Source: JANSXG01 sp965652425
GTDB lineage: Bacteria; Planctomycetota; Phycisphaerae; Phycisphaerales; UBA1924
Assembly (NCBI GenBank): GCA_965652425.1
Contig: CBFGVX010000092.1
Coordinates: 1 to 10,745, forward strand
Length of the DNA: 10,745 nt
Direction of reading: 5' to 3'
This document shows, piece by piece, positions 1-7,266 of the stretch; position 1 is the stretch's first letter, and each line of letters starts with the position of its first letter. The notes beneath the pieces are model-generated. The model worked only from the letters and a program-made list of their open reading frames with translations. It was not told the origin of the DNA and did not search any database. The translations under genes and the position numbers were made by a program.

Positions 1-206
1 AGAGTCAGGATCGTCGGCCCCATATCGAACTTGAATCCCTGCTCCTCGAGCACATTCATCTTGCCGCCGAGGTGGGCGTTCTTCTCGACCACCGTGACCC
101 GGAATCCGCGAGAAAGCAGTTCCACCGCACTCGACAAGCCCGCCAAACCGCCGCCGATCACCACGATGTGGCGTGATTCTGATGGTGTGGTCGCCGGCTG
201 ATGCAT
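1..206 (-). CDS. CrtI/CrtN-family carotenoid desaturase, N-terminal part (cut by left edge)
   Basis: Only the first 68 codons lie in the window. They encode an FAD-binding Rossmann start: a beta strand (HIVVIGGGLAGLSSAVELL, residues 13-31) with GxGxxG-type glycines at 18-23, an acidic ribose-binding Glu at 41 (VVEKN), LGGKM at 46-50, and FDMGPTILT at 60-68, the pattern typical of phytoene and diapophytoene desaturases. Members introduce double bonds into C40 or C30 carotenoid precursors at the membrane. The ATG at 204-206 is supported by a GAGGAG ribosome site at 216-221 with 9 nt spacing. The gene lies 93 bp downstream of the aldehyde dehydrogenase on the same strand, probably in one operon; I see no clear promoter or terminator in 207-299. 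With the ALDH and the second CrtI-like gene it suggests the C30 pathway, where it would be CrtN, but the fragment cannot separate CrtN, CrtP and CrtI. Confidence 0.88.
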   Translation of the reverse strand, partial: MHQPATTPSESRHIVVIGGGLAGLSSAVELLSRGFRVTVVEKNAHLGGKMNVLEEQGFKFDMGPTILT

Positions 207-299
207 GGGGCAGATCTCCTCGATCCCTGATCAATATGAACAATGTCGCATCTGGCTCCCGACTCAATCCGATCGCCGGGATCGCACCGATTGTACGCC

Positions 300-1697
300 T
301 CAGGAGCGGGGGCCGCGCCCGTAAAGCAATTTCACGAGAAACCGGAACTGATCGAGCTGCTTCGGCGTGGGGCGCCCCGCCGGTGCTCGCAATCGTCGCG
401 GCACGCCGGCCACATGCACCCGGTGGACCATCGCCAATAGCCCCTCCTCCCCGCGCGAAGCCCCCCAGCCGCTCTCGCCACGCCCACGGATCGAAACCCC
501 CGGATGCGCCGTGGGGAGCACCACATCGTTGTGCACCACCGTTCCTGCACCAAGATGGGGTATCAGCGCATTGATCCTGTTCCGGTCCGCACTGAACACC
601 GAGGTCGCCAGATGCTGGCTGCAATCCCGGTGTACGCGGAGCATTTCGGTCTCATCCGCGCATCGCACCACCGCACACAGCGGCCCGAAATGATCTCCCG
701 TCACAATCTCCGAATCCGGCCGCACCCCGAGGGCAACCCGGGGCAAAACCGCACGACCTCCACCGCCACCGGATTCGTTGGATGGCTCAGGAACCAACTC
801 TGCCCCTTCCTGCTCAGCGGCATGCGCGAGCGTGCGAACCGCTTCTGCGGATCGCTCATCAATCGCGCGGAGCAGATCGTTGGGAGCCAATCGCCGGATC
901 GATTCTCTGAACCGCTCATACACCGCATCGTCCACGAGGACACGCCGCGGGGCCATGCAGGTCTGCCCGCAGTTCATCGTCACCAGGTTCCAGATGCGCT
1001 CCGCCGCGAGATCCGGGTCGGCATCGTCGAGCACCAGGACCGAATCGCGGCCGGACAGTTCAAGCGTGCTGGGTGTCAGCGTCGGGGCGAGGGCCTTGGC
1101 GATCTCTCGCCCGACCGCCGTGGAGCCGGTGAAAACGACATGATCGAACCGCTCGGATTCGAGCATCCTCGCCCCCGCCTCGCGATCCGAATCCCACAGC
1201 CGCAGCGTGCCCGGTGGCAGACCGACACTCGCCAGCTCGACCAGCCGCTGCTGCGTGCGCGGCGAGCGTTCGCTCGGCTTGACCGTGACCCGGTTCCCCG
1301 CGACCAGCGCCTGCAGCATCTGAATTCCCAGAAGCTGAACCGGATAGTTCCAGGTCGCGATGATCCCAACATGGCCCAGCGGCTGCGCCACCACACGATG
1401 CCGTTGGCCGAACATCCACACCGGCTGGCCGAGGGGCTTCCGCGATTTCAGAATCCTCGCGGCGTGCCGCTCGTGCCACCGGCAGCTCGCCAGCAGCGGC
1501 AGCACATCACCCGTAACCGCTTCATGCAGCGGCTTGCCGACCTCTTCTTCCATCAGGCCCGCGAGTTCGTCCATTGCATCGAACAGACGCCCACGAAACC
1601 CCTTCACGCAGCGCAACCGTTCGCGCAGAGGCGCATCGGCCCATGCGGCTCCAGCGCCGAGATCAGGGTTCTTCCGGGTATCTGGACTGGTCAACAT
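300..1697 (-). CDS. aldehyde dehydrogenase, probably oxidising a carotenoid aldehyde (AldH/CrtNc-like)
   Basis: This 465-residue protein has the full NAD(P)-dependent aldehyde dehydrogenase plan. From the chosen start these are: TWNYP with the active-site Asn near 117, KPSE with the cofactor Lys near 140, FTGSTAVGR (about 189-197) for the nucleotide, LELSGR with the general-base Glu near 213, and NCGQTC with the catalytic Cys near 247. The end (GRGESGWGASRGEEG) matches the family's C-terminal signature, followed by a basic tail. The length is slightly under the usual 480-500. I chose the ATG at 1695-1697; an in-frame TTG at 1736 would add 13 residues (GTIGLVYLYSRS) unlike the family. Between two CrtI-type genes, its likely job is oxidising a terminal carotenal to the acid, as AldH/CrtNc does in C30 carotenoid routes. 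That substrate is inferred from context only. No strong Shine-Dalgarno precedes the start. Confidence 0.9.
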   Translation of the reverse strand: MLTSPDTRKNPDLGAGAAWADAPLRERLRCVKGFRGRLFDAMDELAGLMEEEVGKPLHEAVTGDVLPLLASCRWHERHAARILKSRKPLGQPVWMFGQRHRVVAQPLGHVGIIATWNYPVQLLGIQMLQALVAGNRVTVKPSERSPRTQQRLVELASVGLPPGTLRLWDSDREAGARMLESERFDHVVFTGSTAVGREIAKALAPTLTPSTLELSGRDSVLVLDDADPDLAAERIWNLVTMNCGQTCMAPRRVLVDDAVYERFRESIRRLAPNDLLRAIDERSAEAVRTLAHAAEQEGAELVPEPSNESGGGGGRAVLPRVALGVRPDSEIVTGDHFGPLCAVVRCADETEMLRVHRDCSQHLATSVFSADRNRINALIPHLGAGTVVHNDVVLPTAHPGVSIRGRGESGWGASRGEEGLLAMVHRVHVAGVPRRLRAPAGRPTPKQLDQFRFLVKLLYGRGPRS

Positions 1698-1799
1698 CGA
1701 TCGTGAGTATAGATACACCAACCCGATCGTCCCCAACCCCCGCGTCCCGACCTATCCTGTGACTGTCCAAGCCGCCCCTCTATCCCAAGGACTCACCCT
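1698..1799. promoter_or_regulatory. divergent control region between the two carotenoid transcription units
   Basis: This 102-bp gap separates two divergently read carotenoid genes and must hold promoters for both. On the minus strand TATACT (1711-1706) is a good -10 element ending 8 nt before the ALDH ATG, with a weak TTGGGG -35 candidate at 1736-1731 (19-bp spacer). This would place the transcript start almost at the ATG. An imperfect dyad with GTG and CAC ends (1703-1718, 10 of 16 positions symmetric) overlaps this -10, and GATCGT occurs directly repeated at 1698-1703 and 1725-1730; either could bind a regulator. For the plus-strand gene I see only TATCCT at 1753-1758 without a matching -35, and AAGGA at 1787-1791, a ribosome site 8 nt before its TTG start. 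The promoter calls are by eye and weak. Confidence 0.4.
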
Positions 1800-3527
1800 T
1801 TGACCGGCAACAGTCAATCCAGCGATCAATCCTCGTCGTCCATCGCCATCATCGGTGCCGGTCCCGGCGGGCTCGCCGCAGCCATGCTGCTCGCGGCGTC
1901 GGGGGCCAAGGTCCGCATCTACGAGGCCCAGCCGGTCATCGGCGGACGCACCAGCCGCATCACAAAGACCGCCGAGAACGGCGATCAGTACCACTTCGAC
2001 ATGGGCCCGACCTTCTTCCTCATGCCCTATGTGCTCGAGGAAATCTTCAAAGCCACCGGCGCGGACCTTCATGATTACGCCGAACTCATGCCGCTCGACC
2101 CGATGTACCGCCTGATCGTCGGCGACCGGGACTCCGAAACGCCAACCGTCATCGATGCCACCCAGGACATCGCCGAGATGTCCCGGCGCATCGGGGAAGT
2201 CTCCAAAGCCGACGGCGAGGCCTTCGCCCGCTTCATCCGCGACAACCGCGCCAAACTCGCCGCCGCGGAACCCATCCTCCGCCGCCCGATCCGCAACATG
2301 TTCGAGCTGATCCGGCCCGACGGAATGAAAGCCGCGCTGCACATCAAACCGCACCTCACCGTGCACGGCCTGCTCAGCAAGTATTTCAAGCACCCGGCCG
2401 TCCAGCTCGCCGTCAGTTTCCAGAGCAAATACCTCGGCATGTCGCCCTACGACTGCCCCTCGCTCTTCACGATCCTGCCCTTCATCGAATACGAGTACGG
2501 CATCTGGCATCCCAAGGGCGGCTGCAACGCCCTGATGGACGCCATGGCCACCCGATGCCGCGAACTCGGAGTCGAGATCCTCACCAACTCGCCGGTCGAG
2601 AAACTCATCTTCGAGAACGAAGCCCCTCGCGCCAGCGGAGTCATGGTCCGAGGCGAGCGCCATGCTCACGATCATGTCGTCATCAACGCCGATGCATCCT
2701 GGGCCCTCCAAAACCTCATCCCGCCGTCCATCCGCGCCAAGGCACGCTCGCCCTACGCCGATGATGACCTCCAGCAGCGAAAGTACTCCTGCTCCACCTA
2801 CATGATGTACATCGGCCTCGATGGCGATGTCGATCTTCCTCACCACACCATCTACATCAGCCGCAAGTACCAGGAAAACCTCGCCAACATCTCCTCCGAA
2901 GGCCAGCTCAGCGAGGATCCGTCGGTCTATGTTCACAACCCCTCGGCGATCGACCCGTCGCTCGCGCCCGAGGGCAAGTCGTCGCTGTATGTGCTCATGC
3001 CCACCCCGAACCTCCAGACCACCCAACGAGTTGGTTCTGCGAATTGGAATGAGCTTCAGGCCCAGGCCCGCGCCCAGTGCATCGAGCAGCTCGAACGCCG
3101 CTTCGGCATCACCGACATCGAATCCCGCATCGAGGTGGAGCACACCCTCTCCCCCGACGACTGGCGTTCGATGAACATCCAGTTCGGTGCCACATTCAAC
3201 CTCGCCCACAACCTGGGCCAGATGCTCCACAAGCGCCCCCAGCACAAACTCGAGGGCTTCGAGGGCGTCTGGATGGTCGGCGGCGGCACGCACCCCGGCT
3301 CGGGCCTTCCCGTCATATTCCTCTCCTCACAGATCACCGCATCGCTCCTCTGCGATCAGCTCGGCCTGAACTACGCCGGCCGCGATGCCCGTCTCGATGT
3401 CCAGTGCGGAGCCGAACGCTCGCGCACACTCCGCGCGAGCCGTCCTCTGCCCGCACAGCGCGGATCGACTACGGGTGACCCCGCACTCCCCACCGGTCTT
3501 GCCCCAGAACCCCAGTCCATCGCGTGA
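1800..3527 (+). CDS. CrtI/CrtN/CrtP-family FAD carotenoid desaturase or oxidase
   Basis: This 575-residue flavoprotein opens with a Rossmann FAD motif (IAIIGAGPGGLAAAMLLAAS, 15-34; glycines 19-24), Glu42 for ribose, GGRTSRI, and FDMGPTFF, the hallmark of phytoene desaturase relatives. Near the C-terminus GVWMVGGGTHPGSGLPVIF (about 489-507) is the family's second FAD-contact motif. Members desaturate or terminally oxidise carotenoids; next to an ALDH and a second CrtI-like gene this could be the CrtP-type oxidase that makes the aldehyde which the ALDH oxidises. CrtN and CrtP cannot be told apart here by motif. The start is TTG at 1800, preceded by AAGGA with 8 nt spacing; the first in-frame ATG (codon 29) lies inside the FAD motif and is too late. 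About 50 residues after LCDQLGLNY form a Pro/Arg/Ala-rich, probably disordered tail. Confidence 0.88.
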   Translation: MTGNSQSSDQSSSSIAIIGAGPGGLAAAMLLAASGAKVRIYEAQPVIGGRTSRITKTAENGDQYHFDMGPTFFLMPYVLEEIFKATGADLHDYAELMPLDPMYRLIVGDRDSETPTVIDATQDIAEMSRRIGEVSKADGEAFARFIRDNRAKLAAAEPILRRPIRNMFELIRPDGMKAALHIKPHLTVHGLLSKYFKHPAVQLAVSFQSKYLGMSPYDCPSLFTILPFIEYEYGIWHPKGGCNALMDAMATRCRELGVEILTNSPVEKLIFENEAPRASGVMVRGERHAHDHVVINADASWALQNLIPPSIRAKARSPYADDDLQQRKYSCSTYMMYIGLDGDVDLPHHTIYISRKYQENLANISSEGQLSEDPSVYVHNPSAIDPSLAPEGKSSLYVLMPTPNLQTTQRVGSANWNELQAQARAQCIEQLERRFGITDIESRIEVEHTLSPDDWRSMNIQFGATFNLAHNLGQMLHKRPQHKLEGFEGVWMVGGGTHPGSGLPVIFLSSQITASLLCDQLGLNYAGRDARLDVQCGAERSRTLRASRPLPAQRGSTTGDPALPTGLAPEPQSIA

Positions 3528-3555
3528 CCCTCGCCGCTTCCTCGCATAAGGATCT

Positions 3556-3576
3556 GCTTTCTCTCAATCAGAAAGC
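3556..3576 (+). other. perfect 7-bp hairpin abutting the SDR start codon
   Basis: GCTTTCT at 3556-3562 and AGAAAGC at 3570-3576 are exact inverted repeats around a 7-nt loop. The second arm ends on the base before the GTG at 3577. No T-tract follows, so it is not a standard intrinsic terminator. In the mRNA it would cover the ribosome-binding region, and no good Shine-Dalgarno exists at normal spacing (AAGGA at 3548-3552 is 24 nt away). It may tune translation of the SDR, or mark that the true start is the next GTG at 3586. A chance repeat is also possible. Confidence 0.4.
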
Positions 3577-4332
3577 GTGATCATCGTGCCAAGCAGCGAC
3601 AACCAGCAGGTCATCTTCGTCATCGGTGCCGGAGGCGGTATCGGCAAAGCCCTCTGCAACCGTCTCTCCGATCGCGGCGTCACCGTCATCGGAGCAGGCC
3701 GAAGCCAGGACAAGCTCGATTCCGCCGCCGATCACTGCGCGTCCATCATCGCCCTCGATGCCACCGACCCGAAAGCCGTCGCCGATGCCGTCGCCAAAGT
3801 CGTGGACGAGTACGGCTCCATTGACGGAGCCGTCAACCTCGCCGGGTCCATCCTGCTCAAGCCCGCTCACAGCACGACGCCCGAGGAGTTCCGCCAAACC
3901 TTCGAGCAGAACCTCATGACCGCCTTCAACCTCGTCCGCGCAGTCGCGCAGCCCATGGGCAAAGGCGGCGGGGGATCCGTGGTCCTCATGACCTCTGCCG
4001 TCGCCGAGCACGGCTACCCCGCCCACGAAGCCATCTCCGCCGCGAAAGCCGGCGTGATCGGCCTCGCCCGCTCCGCCGCTTCCAGCTACGCCTCGCGCAA
4101 AGTCCGCTTCAACTGCGTCGCTCCCGGCCTCACCAGGACCCCGCTCGCCGATTCCATCTTCAATTCAGAACCAGCCCTGAAGGCCTCCCTCGCCATGCAC
4201 GCCAACGGCAATGCTGGCAGCCCCGAGCAGGTCGCCTCCGCCATCGATTTCCTGCTCCACCCGGACCAGCAACACATCACCGGCCAGGTCCTCGCCGTCG
4301 ACGGCGGCCTCTCAAGAGTCCACGCCAAGTGA
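3577..4332 (+). CDS. short-chain dehydrogenase/reductase-fold protein lacking the catalytic tyrosine
   Basis: This 251-residue protein has the classical SDR layout. VIGAGGGIG (15-23) is the dinucleotide-binding glycine motif. D61 in ALDAT matches the adenine-contact position. NLAGS (87-91) replaces NNAG, N112 lies in the FEQNLM helix, S140 lies in MTSAV, and K157 lies in ISAAKAG. PGLTRTPL and QVLAVDGG follow as in FabG-like enzymes. The residue four before the Lys and 13 after the Ser, normally the catalytic Tyr, is Ile153 (codon ATC at 4033-4035). The only nearby Tyr, Y147, is out of register. The protein should bind NAD(P)(H), but ordinary SDR catalysis is doubtful and its substrate is unknown. 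The start is taken as GTG 3577; GTG 3586 is an alternative that loses only three residues. It follows the CrtI-like gene by 49 bp, likely in the same transcript. Confidence 0.87.
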   Translation: MIIVPSSDNQQVIFVIGAGGGIGKALCNRLSDRGVTVIGAGRSQDKLDSAADHCASIIALDATDPKAVADAVAKVVDEYGSIDGAVNLAGSILLKPAHSTTPEEFRQTFEQNLMTAFNLVRAVAQPMGKGGGGSVVLMTSAVAEHGYPAHEAISAAKAGVIGLARSAASSYASRKVRFNCVAPGLTRTPLADSIFNSEPALKASLAMHANGNAGSPEQVASAIDFLLHPDQQHITGQVLAVDGGLSRVHAK

Positions 4333-4398
4333 ATCCCGCGCTCCGCTTCGGGCGAACCCTTCTCTGAGCAATCCACTCGCACGGAGGAGCCCTCACCC

Positions 4399-5208
4399 AT
4401 GCATAAGCGTTTTCCCTATCGCATCGTCGCCCTTCTGATCCTCGGCCTGTCCATAGCCGCTCTCCCCATCGTGAACGCCGCGCCAGACAAAACCGAAAAC
4501 CCAGAAGACACCACCACCAAGCGAGTCGGCGGCGACCTCGAAATTCAGGTCGAGCAGCGCGGCTTCTCCTACTTCGCCGCCGGCGCTTCCATCACCACAC
4601 CGCTCCCCGACGGCTACCCCGCCCCGACGCCTCCCGGCGCGATCGAGATCAAGCACTACCCTTCAGTCCGTCGCGCCGAAGTCACGGTCGAAGGCCGCGT
4701 CAACCCCGACCGCGCCCAGAACTCCAGCTTCTGGCCGCTCTTCCGCCACATCCAGGCGAACGGCATCGCCATGACCGCCCCCGTCGAGATGGAATACAAG
4801 GGCCTGTCTCCGGATGGCAAGGGCGATCTTCAGCAGTGGACCATGGCCTTCCTCTACCGCACCCCCGACCTGCATCCCACCGGCACGGACAAATCCAACG
4901 ACGATGTCATCATCATCGACACCGAGCCGGTCACCGTCCTCTCCTCCGGCTACCTCGGCGACTACAACCTCCTCCGAGTCCGCGCGGAACTGTTCCGCCT
5001 CAACCGCTGGCTCGAAGAGAGCACCGAATGGCAAGCCGCCGGCGAACCCCGCTCCTTCGGCTACAACGACCCCAGCGTGCCGACCAGCCGGCGTTGGGGC
5101 GAGGTTCAGATCCCCATCCGTCGCATCCAGCCCAACACTGAAACTTCCACCGAAACACCCGCCGAGACTCCCGCCGATCCGCAGCCATCGCCGGAACCCG
5201 CCCGATGA
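4399..5208 (+). CDS. exported SOUL-family heme-binding protein
   Basis: The 269-residue product starts with a signal peptide: basic HKR, a hydrophobic core at 9-25, and a likely cleavage after VNA (residue 27). It has no lipobox Cys, so it should be a soluble periplasmic protein. The mature part carries SOUL/HBP landmarks: IEIKHYPSVRRAEV (about 82-95), a WPLFRHIQ helix, IAMTAPVEMEY (about 123-133), and WGEVQIPIRRI near the end. SOUL proteins bind heme or other tetrapyrroles; which ligand applies here is unknown. A Thr/Pro/Glu-rich tail (about 246-269, TETPAETPADP) looks disordered. The ATG at 4399 is well supported by GGAGGAG at 4383-4389 with 9 nt spacing. The stop overlaps the next gene's start (ATGA), which implies translational coupling to the membrane protein. 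SOUL genes are known neighbours of photolyase and carotenoid genes in light-induced clusters of other bacteria. Confidence 0.87.
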   Translation: MHKRFPYRIVALLILGLSIAALPIVNAAPDKTENPEDTTTKRVGGDLEIQVEQRGFSYFAAGASITTPLPDGYPAPTPPGAIEIKHYPSVRRAEVTVEGRVNPDRAQNSSFWPLFRHIQANGIAMTAPVEMEYKGLSPDGKGDLQQWTMAFLYRTPDLHPTGTDKSNDDVIIIDTEPVTVLSSGYLGDYNLLRVRAELFRLNRWLEESTEWQAAGEPRSFGYNDPSVPTSRRWGEVQIPIRRIQPNTETSTETPAETPADPQPSPEPAR

Positions 5209-5651
5209 CCATCGGTGATCCGCTGCTCTTCGTCCACGCGCTCGCCACCGTCTCGCTCGCCGGTCTGATCTGGACCATCCAGCTCGTGCACTACCCGCTC
5301 TTCCTCCGCGTGCCCGAAGACTGCTTCCGCGGCTACGAGTCCGAGCACATGCGCCGGATCACCTGGCTCGTCGGCCCCCTCATGCTCATCGAGGCCGCCA
5401 CCGCGCTCCTGCTTCTCCTGAGGTCCCCATCCTCCGTCCCGCTCTGGATCGCCGCCGTGCTCCTCCTGATCATCTGGATCTCAACCGCCACCGTTCATGG
5501 CCCCCTGCACACCCGCATGGCCCGCGACGGCTTCAGCGAATCGCGCATACGCTTGCTCGTCCGGTCCAACTGGGTCCGCACCGCCGCATGGACCGCTCGG
5601 GCACTGATCGCACTCACCCTCCTCGGAGCCGGCCATGACCAAGCCCTCTGA
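5205..5651 (+). CDS. four-helix, histidine-rich integral membrane protein of unknown function
   Basis: I do not recognise a named family. The 148 residues form about four membrane helices: roughly 6-28, 52-72, 78-98 and 124-143. Histidines lie in or beside helix ends: H11, H29 in QLVHYPLF, H48, and H98 and H102 in VHGPLH. Charged or polar positions such as E63 in helix 2 also occur. Such spacing could bind heme, a metal or a quinone, but this is a guess; DUF1772-like (anthrone oxygenase-related) small membrane proteins are one family to compare. The gene overlaps the upstream SOUL gene by 4 bp and the downstream FeS photolyase gene by 17 bp, so it is a genuine gene in a tightly coupled set. 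The start ATG at 5205 has no clear Shine-Dalgarno, in keeping with coupling to the SOUL stop codon. Confidence 0.8.
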   Translation: MTIGDPLLFVHALATVSLAGLIWTIQLVHYPLFLRVPEDCFRGYESEHMRRITWLVGPLMLIEAATALLLLLRSPSSVPLWIAAVLLLIIWISTATVHGPLHTRMARDGFSESRIRLLVRSNWVRTAAWTARALIALTLLGAGHDQAL

Positions 5652-7251
5652 ACTCAGCGCCTCGTTCGACGGCGCCGTCCGCAACCTCGTTCTCATCCTG
5701 GGCGACCAGCTCGACGCGCAGTCCACGGTCCTGCGCGACATCGACACCGAGCTCGACGCCGTACTCATGATGGAGGTCGACGCCGAGGCCTCCGGCTCGG
5801 GCGCCTCCATCCGCTCCCACAAGCAGCGCACCGCCCTCTTCCTCAGCGCCATGCGCCACTTCGCCATCGACCTGATGGCCAGGGGCATCCGCGTGCGCTA
5901 CATCAAGCTCGATGCCCCCCAGAACACGCACTCCTTCGCCGGCGAAATCAAGCGCGCGGTCAAAGTCCTCTCGCCCCTCAAGCTCCGCGTCACCCACCCC
6001 GGCGAGTGGCGCGTCCTGGACGAACTCACCGACGCCGCGGCATCCTGCTCCATCGACCTCGACATCCTCGAAGACTCGCACTTCTTCACCGCCCTCGAAG
6101 ACTTCGAGAAATGGGCAAGCAAGCGCAAAACCCTCACCATGGAGTACTTCTACCGCGACCAGCGCCGAAAGCTCGACATCCTCATGGACGGCGACAACCC
6201 CGCCGGCGGCGACTGGAATTTCGACAAGGAAAACCGGAAGTCCTTCAAATCCGCCCCCGATGTCCCGCACCCGTACCAGCCCCAGCTCGACGACATCACC
6301 CGCGAAGTCATCGACCTCGTCAATTCCCGCTACCCCGACAACCCCGGCTCACTCGAACGCTTCATCTGGCCCGTCACCCGCGATCAGGCCAGATGCGCGC
6401 TCGACCGCTTCATCGAAACCCGTCTCTCCGACTTCGGTCCCTACGAAGACGCCATGTGGTCCGATGAGCCGTTTCTCTACCACTCCCTGCTCAGCCCCGC
6501 CCTCAACCTCAAACTGCTGAGCCCCCGCGAGTGCGTCGACGCCGCCATCGCCGCCTACGAATCCGGCAAGGCACCCATCAACTCCGTCGAGGGCTTCGTC
6601 CGCCAGCTCATCGGCTGGCGCGAGTTCATCCGGGGCGTCTACTGGACCCAGCCCCGCGACTACCGCGACCGCAACGCCCTCAAGCAGTACGGCGATCTCC
6701 CGGGGTTCTACTACTCCGGCGACACCGACATGAACTGCCTCCGCCAGTGCCTCCGGCCCGTCCTCGACCACGCCTTCTCGCACCACATCCCGCGCCTCAT
6801 GATCCTCTCGAACTTCGCCCTCATCGCCGGTGTTCACCCCCGCGCCATCGGCGACTGGTTCTTCGAGATGTACGCCGACGCCGTCGACTGGGTCACCACG
6901 CCCAACACCATCGGCATGGCCATGCACGCCGACCACGCCGTCGTCGGCACCAAGCCCTACGCCGCATCGGCCAACTACATCAGCCGCATGAGCAACTACT
7001 GCGCCGACTGCGCGTACGACAAATCCAGCAGGACCCCGGACGCCGACGACGACAACGCCAAACCACCCTGCCCCTTCAACACCTTCTACTGGGATTTTCT
7101 CATCCGCAACCGGGACACCTTGAGGTCCAACAACCGCATGAGCACGATCCTGAAAAATGTGGACCGGATGTCCAAATCGCAGCGCACCGAGATTACCCTC
7201 CACGGCCGTCGACTCCGCGATCAGTTCGGCATCGGCGCAATCAGCCCCTGA
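5635..7251 (+). CDS. iron-sulfur bacterial cryptochrome/photolyase (FeS-BCP, PhrB/CryB type; (6-4) photolyase)
   Basis: The 538-residue protein begins with the antenna/Rossmann part (LVLILGDQLDAQST, 18-31) and ends with the helical FAD domain. EGFVRQLIGWREFIRGVYW (319-337) and the DWFFEMYADAVDWV region (407-420) are hallmarks of the FeS-BCP clade. Four Cys fit the [4Fe-4S] ligands of Agrobacterium PhrB (C350, C438, C441, C454): C368, C456, C459 and C479, with the first gap exactly 88 as in PhrB. H383 and H384 in FSHHIPRLM match the PhrB active-site His pair, supporting light-driven repair of (6-4) photoproducts in DNA. The loop between the third and fourth Cys is about seven residues longer than in PhrB. 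Literature calls this clade phrB or cryB, so I give no symbol. ATG 5635 is preceded by GGAG (5625-5628, 6 nt spacing). It overlaps the membrane-protein gene and precedes the CPD photolyase by 15 bp. Confidence 0.92.
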   Translation: MTKPSELSASFDGAVRNLVLILGDQLDAQSTVLRDIDTELDAVLMMEVDAEASGSGASIRSHKQRTALFLSAMRHFAIDLMARGIRVRYIKLDAPQNTHSFAGEIKRAVKVLSPLKLRVTHPGEWRVLDELTDAAASCSIDLDILEDSHFFTALEDFEKWASKRKTLTMEYFYRDQRRKLDILMDGDNPAGGDWNFDKENRKSFKSAPDVPHPYQPQLDDITREVIDLVNSRYPDNPGSLERFIWPVTRDQARCALDRFIETRLSDFGPYEDAMWSDEPFLYHSLLSPALNLKLLSPRECVDAAIAAYESGKAPINSVEGFVRQLIGWREFIRGVYWTQPRDYRDRNALKQYGDLPGFYYSGDTDMNCLRQCLRPVLDHAFSHHIPRLMILSNFALIAGVHPRAIGDWFFEMYADAVDWVTTPNTIGMAMHADHAVVGTKPYAASANYISRMSNYCADCAYDKSSRTPDADDDNAKPPCPFNTFYWDFLIRNRDTLRSNNRMSTILKNVDRMSKSQRTEITLHGRRLRDQFGIGAISP

Positions 7252-7266
7252 CTCGAAAGGCACGCC

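Noticed and set aside
207..299. separate promoter for the left-edge desaturase
   Set aside because: TTGAGT and CATATT on the minus strand are 23 bp apart, too far for a promoter; the gene is more likely co-transcribed with the ALDH.
504..1706. 400-codon plus-strand open frame opposite the aldehyde dehydrogenase
   Set aside because: The opposite strand encodes a complete ALDH with all catalytic residues; this frame is Arg/His-rich with no domain.
1752..3293. 513-codon open frame on the minus strand opposite the CrtI-like gene
   Set aside because: It is a frame left open by GC-rich codon use in the real plus-strand gene, which has clear FAD motifs. The antisense product is a Val/Gly/Asp/Glu-rich string with no family features.
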